Source: Nitrospirota bacterium
Lineage (GTDB): Bacteria; Nitrospirota; Thermodesulfovibrionia; Thermodesulfovibrionales; Dissulfurispiraceae
Direction of reading: 5' to 3'
Assembly: GCA_023476565.1 (NCBI GenBank)
Contig: JAMCVZ010000032.1
Coordinates: 1-47,135, forward strand
DNA length: 47,135 nucleotides
Under the pieces are notes generated by a model. That model saw only the letters and a list, made by a program, of their open reading frames with translations, had not been told where the DNA came from and made no database searches. Positions 41,772 to 47,135 of the stretch are shown piece after piece (position 1 is the first letter of the stretch; every line of letters begins with the position of its first letter). The translations under genes were made by a program, and so were the position numbers.

Positions 41772-42050
41772 ATGAGAGCACATAGGAAGACAGAATTTGT
41801 TTCGGCAAAACCGCATGTTGCAATAACCACAGGCGAGGTCATACGAATGCTTCGTGAATTGAAAGGCTGGACCCAGGCCGAGCTCGCCAGACGCTGCGGC
41901 ATCACCTCGACAAATATCAGTCTCCTGGAAAACGAAAAAGTTGAAATCGGCAAAAAACGCGCAGAGCAGTTAGCAAAAGCCTTTGGTATCCATCCTGCTA
42001 TTATCATGTTTCCCGAGTATGAGGGAAATGAAATCAAAAAAGTGGCCTAA
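41772..42050 (+). CDS. XRE-family antitoxin (HigA-like)
   Basis: This 92-residue protein has a helix-turn-helix at about 22-75 (GEVIRMLRELKGWTQAELAR, TSTNISLLENEKVEIGKKRA). A strong GAGGAGG precedes its ATG, 13 bp after the toxin stop. It should neutralise the toxin and repress the shared promoter through the 14-bp palindrome upstream. Confidence 0.88.
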   Translation: MRAHRKTEFVSAKPHVAITTGEVIRMLRELKGWTQAELARRCGITSTNISLLENEKVEIGKKRAEQLAKAFGIHPAIIMFPEYEGNEIKKVA

Positions 42051-42128
42051 CAAATAAGGCCGCCCGGTAAACTATGTCAATCCTGACTGGTACTGTAATC
42101 ATATCAGCACCTTGTGACAAAATAAAAA

Positions 42129-42168
42129 TGCATCAGGCGTGAGGGGGGAATACATCACGCCTGATGCA
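42129..42168. terminator. 14-bp hairpin at the edge of the dnaK fragment
   Basis: TGCATCAGGCGTGA (42129-42142) pairs perfectly with TCACGCCTGATGCA (42155-42168) around a 12-base loop. It stands 78 bp beyond the antitoxin stop and could end that transcript; A-rich sequence precedes it, giving a U-run only for the minus strand. Confidence 0.5.
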
Positions 42169-42366
42169 ATATGCCTCTTTCAATCTCTGCAGCGCTATCT
42201 TGTCCGATTTCAGGTCTATGCCGTTTTCTTTTTTGAATTCATCTGACAGCAGGCCGATTACCCTCGCGTCAAAATCATCGCCGCCCAGGTAGGTGTCACC
42301 GTTGGTCGATTTTACTTCAATGATGCCTTCGCCGATTTCAAGCACAGTTATAGTATCAAACGATAT
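42169..42366 (-). pseudogene. DnaK (Hsp70) fragment
   Basis: The minus-strand frame gives [60 protein letters not shown] and KEA. This is the stretch of the DnaK nucleotide-binding domain containing the phosphate-2 loop region and LGGDDFD. Both ends are cut: upstream the expected GGGT is lost, downstream the sequence turns into the hairpin. It is an isolated piece of about 65 residues. Confidence 0.8.
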
Positions 42367-42435
42367 GCCAAGGAATTTATCTCTTTATTTTCAAAATGTT
42401 GCAATATCAAGACTTATTCAGGGAGATAACAATCA

Positions 42436-42489
42436 GGTCATTATGTCCTCTGTTTAATGGGCCATTATGCCCCATAGGTCACTTTGCCC
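42436..42489. repeat. Three GGYCAYTWTGYCC boxes
   Basis: GGTCATTATGTCC (42436-42448), GGCCATTATGCCC (42460-42472) and GGTCACTTTGCCC (42477-42489) are variants of one 13-bp partly palindromic box. They lie upstream of the fmdB promoter and may be binding sites of a dimeric regulator. The remainder of the 252-bp gap 42367-42618 shows only that promoter. Confidence 0.55.
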
Positions 42490-42555
42490 TAACTGAAGAG
42501 ATATCCCGAAGGTATTAAATTTCACGGTACTTCATCCCCGGTGCAATTCGTTCCC

Positions 42556-42585
42556 TTGACCTGAGTGCCCCTGCTCGATTATATT
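42556..42585 (+). promoter_or_regulatory. Promoter of the fmdB gene
   Basis: TTGACC (42556-42561), an 18-base spacer and TATATT (42580-42585), 33 bases before the ATG at 42619. Confidence 0.5.
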
Positions 42586-42618
42586 TATATGTTACACTAG
42601 AAATGAGGAGTACTACAT

Positions 42619-42924
42619 ATGCCTATTTACGAATATGAATGCCTCAAATGCGGGAAAAACCATGAGGCAATGCAGAAATTCAGCGATGCGCCCTTAACGG
42701 TATGCCCGGACTGCAGCGGGGAGCTGAAAAAACTTATATCCAGCACTTCTTTCGTTCTGAAAGGGAGCGGTTGGTATGCTACGGACTACGCATCCTCCGA
42801 CCGGAAGAGGGCCATAGAAGCCGAGAAGGGGTCGAACGGCTCAAAAAAACCCGACAAAAAAACAGAGTCGAAAACAGAGGCAAAACCGGAACCCAAAAAA
42901 GAAACCCCTACTGCTGATAAATGA
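42619..42924 (+). CDS. FmdB family zinc ribbon protein
   Basis: This 101-residue protein begins MPIYEYECLKCGKNHEAMQK and continues VCPDCSGELKKLISSTSFVL with KGSGWYATDY, the FmdB/CxxC_CXXC_SSSS pattern with four zinc-binding cysteines. The C-terminal 35 residues are a low-complexity Lys/Glu/Pro tail. The role is thought to be regulatory but is unclear. GAGGAG precedes the ATG. It is coupled to the next gene by an ATGA overlap. Confidence 0.92.
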   Translation: MPIYEYECLKCGKNHEAMQKFSDAPLTVCPDCSGELKKLISSTSFVLKGSGWYATDYASSDRKRAIEAEKGSNGSKKPDKKTESKTEAKPEPKKETPTADK

Positions 42925-43679
42925 CAGCCCCTCATATTCACGTTCCCTATGAAAACATAGGCGACCACATTCAGTTCATACTCGATAACAAGCTGAATCT
43001 TGAAATATACTTTAATGCCGAAACCCTTGATTCCCTGAGCACGGACTCCGTCCGCGCACTCAGGGCTACGCTCGCTTACAAACCCTCGCTTTCATTCCAT
43101 GCGCCGTTCATGGACCTTTGTCCCGGGGCTGTGGATTCCCGGATCAGGGGGATAACCGTCGAGAGATTTAACCGGACCCTGGACCTTGCAGAGCTACTGA
43201 AACCCGCATGTATCGTCTTTCACTCGGGGTATGAAAAATGGAAGTATGCGCTGCAGACGGACCTGTGGCTGAGGAAGAGTCTCGAAACGTGGCAGCCGCT
43301 TAATGAGCGGGCTGAAAAGCTCGGGGTAAAAATCGCTATCGAAAATATATTCGAAGACGAACCATCAAATCTGAAGCTTCTTGCGGAAAGGATGATCTCC
43401 GGCAATTTCGGCATATGTTTTGATGCGGGGCACTGTAATTTATTTAGTGCGGTCCCCATGAGCACATGGCTTGAAGACCTCAAGCCGTACATAATTGAAC
43501 TGCACATCCATGATAACGATAAAAGCGCAGACCAGCATCTCCCCATAGGCGATGGAAATGTTGACTTCCACGCTTTATTTGCCGCAGTGAACGGCAAGGA
43601 TTGTGTCTATACCATTGAAGCACATAATCCTGAAGATGTGCTGAAGAGCATCGAGAGATTGAAGGCATTCACATCATAG
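42921..43679 (+). CDS. Sugar phosphate isomerase/epimerase-like TIM-barrel protein
   Basis: This 252-residue xylose isomerase-like TIM barrel has LSFHAPFMDL, VFHSGYEKW, IAIENIFEDE (metal Glu), ICFDAGHCNLF, IIELHIHDND and IGDGNVDFHALF in the expected order. The metal-binding residues appear complete. It is shorter than, and only distantly similar to, the protein at 80-940. It is co-transcribed with fmdB and overlaps the end of midA by 6 bp, transcribed toward it. Substrate unknown. Confidence 0.87.
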   Translation: MTAPHIHVPYENIGDHIQFILDNKLNLEIYFNAETLDSLSTDSVRALRATLAYKPSLSFHAPFMDLCPGAVDSRIRGITVERFNRTLDLAELLKPACIVFHSGYEKWKYALQTDLWLRKSLETWQPLNERAEKLGVKIAIENIFEDEPSNLKLLAERMISGNFGICFDAGHCNLFSAVPMSTWLEDLKPYIIELHIHDNDKSADQHLPIGDGNVDFHALFAAVNGKDCVYTIEAHNPEDVLKSIERLKAFTS

Positions 43680-44801
43680 CCGCTTTGCCTGGTTCCTGAT
43701 GCTGAAGCCGCTGAGGTTCATCCCGCCCTCCCCTTTGTACTGGATCATCACCTGATGCGATTCTCCCATCCCCTGCGGCAGGACCAGGCCTTTTATTTTT
43801 GCGGTCTCAAAAGGGTCGGGGTGTTCTCCGTAGAGCTCTTTTATGACCTCATCGATACCGAGCGAGACGAGATAGGTGCCCTGGGAACTGAACCCGGCGG
43901 TCTTGAGGCCTATTTCCTCCCCCCATTTTTTCAGGGAGGAAAAGTTAATGTGCGCGGTCAAGTCCTGCTCCCCGATATTCCGGTACGGATCCTCATTTAC
44001 CCGGTGGCGGTGATAACAGAGGAGTGTCCCCCTGCTCCTGTCATCGCTGTAATAATCCCGTGCAGCATAGCCGTAATCTACAGTCAGAATAAACCCTTTC
44101 AGCAGCTTGCCGTTCACATCGTGCAGCCAATCTCTTATCCTCAGGTTCACTTCAGTCCTGTAGCCTTCCGGCGGCCCTATTGAGAACTCCTTAAAATACT
44201 CTGCTATCTCCCTGCTGCCCGGCTTTTTTATTTCAACGAGACCCCTCTCAGGGTCATATGCCACATATATTTCCGTCAGTTCATCTTCCATCTCCACCAG
44301 CCTTACAGGAAAGGCGTCCAGAAGCTCATTGGACAAAAGACATCCTGAGAAGGGTTCGATATCTTTCAATTCAGAAACCCACTCCACCCTATTGAGGTGG
44401 TCATTAAGCAACGTTTGCTGAGCCGCTTTGATTGAGGGGTTCAGCTCAACAAGCACATACCTGATGCACCGTAAAAAATCCTCTCTCCTGCGCGATCCCT
44501 TTAAATACTCAAGCAGGTCCCTGGCAAGGTACCCCATGCCGGCGCCCATTTCAACGACATGAAATATGCCCGGTTTCCCCATGAGATTCCACATCTCTTC
44601 CATCTGCCTCCCTATCATTGCACCGAATACGGGGTGGAGATGCGGACTCGTATAGAAATCTCCGGTCCTGCCTATTTTTGTCGATTCTTTAGCGTAGTAA
44701 CCATGACCGGGATAATAGAGGGCAATTTCCATGAATTTCTCAAAATTGATAGGGCCTTCCGCTCTGATCTCTTCGATGATCTTTTGTTCGAGGTGGGACA
44801 C
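43674..44801 (-). CDS. MidA/NDUFAF7-like SAM-dependent methyltransferase
   Basis: This 375-residue protein fits COG1565. The SAM-binding glycine motif is VEMGAGMGYLARDLL (near 84), GHGYYAKESTKIGRTGDFYTSPHLHPVFG at the start is a family marker (positions about 30-58), and CLLSNELLDAFPVRLVE is also conserved. The mitochondrial relative methylates an arginine of a complex I subunit; bacterial targets are not known. It lies 84 bp downstream of nadA, with an AT-rich word-repeat spacer between. Confidence 0.9.
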   Translation of the reverse strand: MSHLEQKIIEEIRAEGPINFEKFMEIALYYPGHGYYAKESTKIGRTGDFYTSPHLHPVFGAMIGRQMEEMWNLMGKPGIFHVVEMGAGMGYLARDLLEYLKGSRRREDFLRCIRYVLVELNPSIKAAQQTLLNDHLNRVEWVSELKDIEPFSGCLLSNELLDAFPVRLVEMEDELTEIYVAYDPERGLVEIKKPGSREIAEYFKEFSIGPPEGYRTEVNLRIRDWLHDVNGKLLKGFILTVDYGYAARDYYSDDRSRGTLLCYHRHRVNEDPYRNIGEQDLTAHINFSSLKKWGEEIGLKTAGFSSQGTYLVSLGIDEVIKELYGEHPDPFETAKIKGLVLPQGMGESHQVMIQYKGEGGMNLSGFSIRNQAKRL

Positions 44802-44885
44802 GACTGAATCAATTAAAAATATAAAATGAAAAAATCAAAATTATGGAACTCCGTAACTTTTCACTTTTCATTTTGAATTTTGCAC
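44802..44885. repeat. AT-rich word-repeat spacer between nadA and midA
   Basis: AATATAAAATGAAAAAATC faces TTTTCACTTTTCATTTTGAA, an imperfect dyad of AAATGAAAA-type words. It has the same style as 7281-7352 (AAAATGCAAAG against TTTTGCATTTTG) and 10290-10350. Confidence 0.5.
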
Positions 44886-45872
44886 TTATTTGATCTCGAG
44901 CATCCTGTCCAAGGCCCTTTTGGCGGGGAGCCTTATTTCTTCAGGGACTTTAATTACGTTCTTCATCTCTTTCAGTTCCCTGAGAATACTGTTCAGTGTG
45001 GTCTTTTTCATGTTGGGGCATATCATATCCTTTCTCAGGGGATAGAAAACCTTGTCGGGATTTTCTTTCCCGAGCCTGTGCATGATGCCCACCTCAGTTC
45101 CTACTATGAATTCCTTTGCACCGGACGCCTTTGCAAATCTGAGCATCCCCGATGTGCTTGTCACATGATCTGCGAGTTCAAGGACCTCAGGCCTGCATTC
45201 CGGATGGGCCATGAGAAGGGCATGGGGATGCTCCTTCCGTGCCGTCAGGATATTGTCCTTCGTAACCCTGTCGTGGACATGGCAAAAGCCGTCCCATGCG
45301 ATTATCTGCTTTTTTGTATTCTTTGCCGCCCACATCGACAGGTTCCTGTCGGGTATGCATATGACCCTTTCATCCGGCAGGGATTCAATGACCTTTACCA
45401 CATTTGCCGAAGTGCAGCATATATCGCTCTCTGCTTTCACCTCAGCAGTGGTATTGACATAGGCAACGACAGGCACGCCCGGATACTTTGCTTTGATATC
45501 TCTCAAAGTGAACTCATGGGGAAAAACAAAAGTCGGCTGGACCTCATATCCGGCGAATACTCTCCGGACCGACCTCGGCATGCTGACCTGAATCATTTCA
45601 GCCATCGGACACGATGCATCCATTTCGGACAGGAGCACGGTCTTTTCCGGAGAGAGAATCGAAGCGCTTTCCGCCATAAAATCGACACCGCAGAAAACAA
45701 TCACCTCGCAGTCCATTGTCGCGGCATTTCTTGAAAGTTCGAGGGAATCACCCACGAAGTCGGCAATGTCCTGTACCTCCTCCCTTTGATAGTTATGGGA
45801 CAGGATTACCGCCTTCCGTTCCTCTTTAAGCCTTAATATCTCTTCTTTCGTCTTCTCAATATCAACAGGCAT
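44886..45872 (-). CDS. nadA: Quinolinate synthase
   Basis: This 328-residue 4Fe-4S enzyme condenses iminoaspartate with dihydroxyacetone phosphate in NAD synthesis. VILSHNYQREEVQDIADFVGDSL at the start (His near 26), and the three likely cluster cysteines in DASCPMAEM, AHPECRPEV and ICPNMKKTTL, are all present, as is STSGML. nadB and nadC are absent from the window. It starts 10 bp after the slt stop, so slt-nadA-midA form one operon. Confidence 0.95.
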   Translation of the reverse strand: MPVDIEKTKEEILRLKEERKAVILSHNYQREEVQDIADFVGDSLELSRNAATMDCEVIVFCGVDFMAESASILSPEKTVLLSEMDASCPMAEMIQVSMPRSVRRVFAGYEVQPTFVFPHEFTLRDIKAKYPGVPVVAYVNTTAEVKAESDICCTSANVVKVIESLPDERVICIPDRNLSMWAAKNTKKQIIAWDGFCHVHDRVTKDNILTARKEHPHALLMAHPECRPEVLELADHVTSTSGMLRFAKASGAKEFIVGTEVGIMHRLGKENPDKVFYPLRKDMICPNMKKTTLNSILRELKEMKNVIKVPEEIRLPAKRALDRMLEIK

Positions 45873-45882
45873 TTAAAAAACC

Positions 45883-46647
45883 TTATTTCTCGAGGTATGA
45901 ATGGGCAAGGTAAGAATTGGTAAAAAGCATTGTACCGTCTTCTAAGACCAGCCTCTTTATTCTGCTGTATTCCCTTTTTATCTCTTTTTGTATCTCCTGT
46001 GAACTTGCCTTGAGCGCTACGCCGCCGTTCCCGGTATAGTACGCCAGGACCCTTTTCACATACGCCACGGTTTCAGGAATCGACGGGACGGTCCCTCTCT
46101 TTTCCACCAGTTTCGGACCTGCATTGTATGCGGCAAGCGCAAGGGTCATATTACCGCTGAATCTCCCCATTAGATATTTCAGATACCTGACGCCGCCGTC
46201 GATATTTTCCACCGGGTCGAACGGGTTTCCGACACCCAGGAGCAAAGCAGTGGACGGCATCAGTTGCATAAGGCCCAGGGCCCCTTTGGGAGATACTGCT
46301 CCGGGATTCCAGTTCGATTCAGCCTTTATGACCGCCTTCACAAGCTGGGGATCTACGTTATGCTGCATAGCCTTTTCTTCCGCTATGCTGTGAAACGATT
46401 CACTTGAGCTGTACGTAACGGGCCCGTTACCATGCTTCGTGCCATCCCTCTGCACTTTGGCGGCCTTATGAAGCGGCTTGTTCTCCCTCACCACAACCTT
46501 GCCGCCGGCGTTCATGCGTGTGTTGGTAAAGACAATAACCCCGTCTCCGGACTCATATTTATAAATATCAGCCCGGGTCTCGAGTCCGGGAAAAAGCACA
46601 ATAAGAGCTGTAATCAATAAAACGTGCATTTGTTTGAATGATACCAT
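45883..46647 (-). CDS. Lytic transglycosylase (SLT domain, DUF4124-like N-terminus)
   Basis: This 254-residue periplasmic enzyme cleaves the glycan of peptidoglycan. A signal peptide (MVSFKQMHVLLITALIVLFPGLETRA) is followed by IYKYESGDGVIVFTNT (DUF4124-like), then the SLT domain: catalytic Glu in KAESNWNPGAVSPKGA, GLMQLMPSTA, LALAAYNAGP and PETVAYVKRVLAYY. The ATG at 46647 fits the signal peptide; the frame extends to 46770 but that part runs through the CRISPR remnant. It leads the slt-nadA-midA operon. Confidence 0.9.
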   Translation of the reverse strand: MVSFKQMHVLLITALIVLFPGLETRADIYKYESGDGVIVFTNTRMNAGGKVVVRENKPLHKAAKVQRDGTKHGNGPVTYSSSESFHSIAEEKAMQHNVDPQLVKAVIKAESNWNPGAVSPKGALGLMQLMPSTALLLGVGNPFDPVENIDGGVRYLKYLMGRFSGNMTLALAAYNAGPKLVEKRGTVPSIPETVAYVKRVLAYYTGNGGVALKASSQEIQKEIKREYSRIKRLVLEDGTMLFTNSYLAHSYLEK

Positions 46648-46715
46648 GCAAATACATTCTTGTTCAAGCTGCCGAATTGCATCATGCAATTGGGTGTAAT
46701 CAAAAGTGCGGCTGA

Positions 46716-46855
46716 GTGCTCTCAGACCACGGAAAGGCAGGGGAAGACACGCTTGGAAAGATGGTTTCAATCCTTGTTTTTATGGATAGTGCTCTCAGAC
46801 GGAACGAGGAAAGAGGCCCTCACCGCTTGTATTGCTGTTTCAATCCTTGTTTTTA
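46716..46855. CRISPR. Collapsed CRISPR array: one full repeat, two partial repeats, two spacers
   Basis: A full 37-bp repeat at 46764-46800 begins GTTTCAATCCTTGTTTTTA and ends AGTGCTCTCAGAC. Its last 13 bases recur exactly at 46716-46728, and its first 19 bases recur exactly at 46837-46855. The unique sequences between are 35 bp (46729-46763) and 36 bp (46801-46836), normal spacer lengths. GTTTCAATCC-type repeats are known from type I and III systems. No cas gene is in the window. The outer repeats are truncated, so the array looks degenerate. Confidence 0.82.
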
Positions 46856-46862
46856 GGTAAAG

Positions 46863-46929
46863 GGGACGGTTCTATTTATTCTCTTTCCCCCACCTTTTCT
46901 TCTTTTCATCATTTAAATAGAACCGTCCC
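46863..46929. repeat. Inverted repeat beside the CRISPR remnant
   Basis: GGGACGGTTCTATTTA (46863-46878) and TAAATAGAACCGTCCC (46914-46929) are perfect 16-bp complements around a 35-base pyrimidine-rich loop. It resembles REP-type elements that carry GGGAC...GTCCC ends. Confidence 0.7.
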
Positions 46930-47135
46930 AACACTGTTCGGCATAGCACTTGCTTGTCTTGTACGAAATTAACAAAAGGTCTCTACGTGTGCAGGAAAAA
47001 GGAATACTCCGGAAAAGATGAAATGAGCGATAAGAGGAAGAGACGAAAAATGGGCGCACCACTTCCTTTGCGCCTCAAAGGATTGAGTGCCCCTATCCCC
47101 TTACAAAATGTTCTTTTTTGCTTCGGCCTCTTTGA
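46930..47135. other. No recognisable feature to the right edge
   Basis: I see no convincing frame, promoter or RNA in these 206 bases. Short frames on both strands lack ribosome sites and family motifs. Confidence 0.4.

Noticed and set aside
46660-46860. A 66-codon plus-strand frame at the CRISPR remnant
   Set aside because: It reads straight through repeats and spacers, which explains the sequence better than a gene.
1-47135. tRNA or rRNA genes
   Set aside because: I scanned for the T-loop pattern and conserved rRNA stretches and found none convincing.

Overview
The window looks like a chromosomal segment of an anaerobic or microaerophilic Gram-negative bacterium. Multihaem c-type cytochromes, a periplasmic nitrate reductase and a GGDEF/two-component signalling block sit among ordinary housekeeping genes. 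The combination (NapMADGH with an octahaem nitrite reductase, a SWIB/H1-like protein, DUF3243, UMF1-type MFS, mid-range GC) would suit a Nitrospirota (Thermodesulfovibrionia-like) or deltaproteobacterial-type genome. This placement is inference; no rRNA is present.

Layout. 1-2.8 kb: tail of an unknown gene, a TIM-barrel isomerase, DUF3243 and tyrS. 2.9-7.2 kb (minus): rplM-rpsI, then argC-argJ, a cut-off cupin and a Fic protein. 7.3-10.3 kb (plus): thiD, radA and a lipoprotein. 10.3-15.3 kb (minus): a UMF1 transporter, fabG-acpP-fabF-rnc and yajQ. 15.7-20.3 kb (plus): a GAF-GGDEF diguanylate cyclase, a haem-binding (CxxCH) sensor kinase and its OmpR-type regulator. 20.3-27.0 kb (minus): a nitrate-to-ammonium cluster transcribed onr-napM-napA-napD-napG-napH. 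27.0-32.3 kb: an unstable accessory stretch with a DUF4258/DUF2283-like pair, remnants of a DNA methyltransferase and of a histidine kinase, a MITE-like element and two DHA2 transporters sharing an identical 1.4-kb core. 33-41 kb: argS, small hypotheticals, icd, a TRIC-type channel, the SWIB/H1-like protein and pepN. 41.4-47.1 kb: a HigBA-like toxin-antitoxin pair, a dnaK fragment, fmdB with a second TIM-barrel isomerase, midA-nadA-slt, and a collapsed CRISPR array.

How the genes work together. NapGH would pass electrons from quinol toward NapM and NapA (nitrate to nitrite). The octahaem enzyme has a CxxCK haem 4 and a Tyr-x-Cys pair and would carry nitrite on to ammonium. The haem sensor kinase/regulator pair ends 10 bp from the end of napH and is a plausible redox regulator.

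Most notable. (1) onr is broken by an adjacent, apparently exact 685-bp tandem duplication (685 is not a multiple of 3); removing one copy restores a 563-residue octahaem enzyme. (2) Two MFS genes share an identical 1,415-bp core between unrelated ends. (3) A one-and-two-halves CRISPR remnant lies upstream of slt. (4) Many intergenic spaces hold imperfect dyads built from short repeated words. Their sequences differ but their architecture is alike, and two such stretches seem to have entered coding sequence (argS and a lipoprotein signal peptide). Several gene fragments (BON, GT51, DnaK, methyltransferase, kinase, cupin) show ongoing decay.
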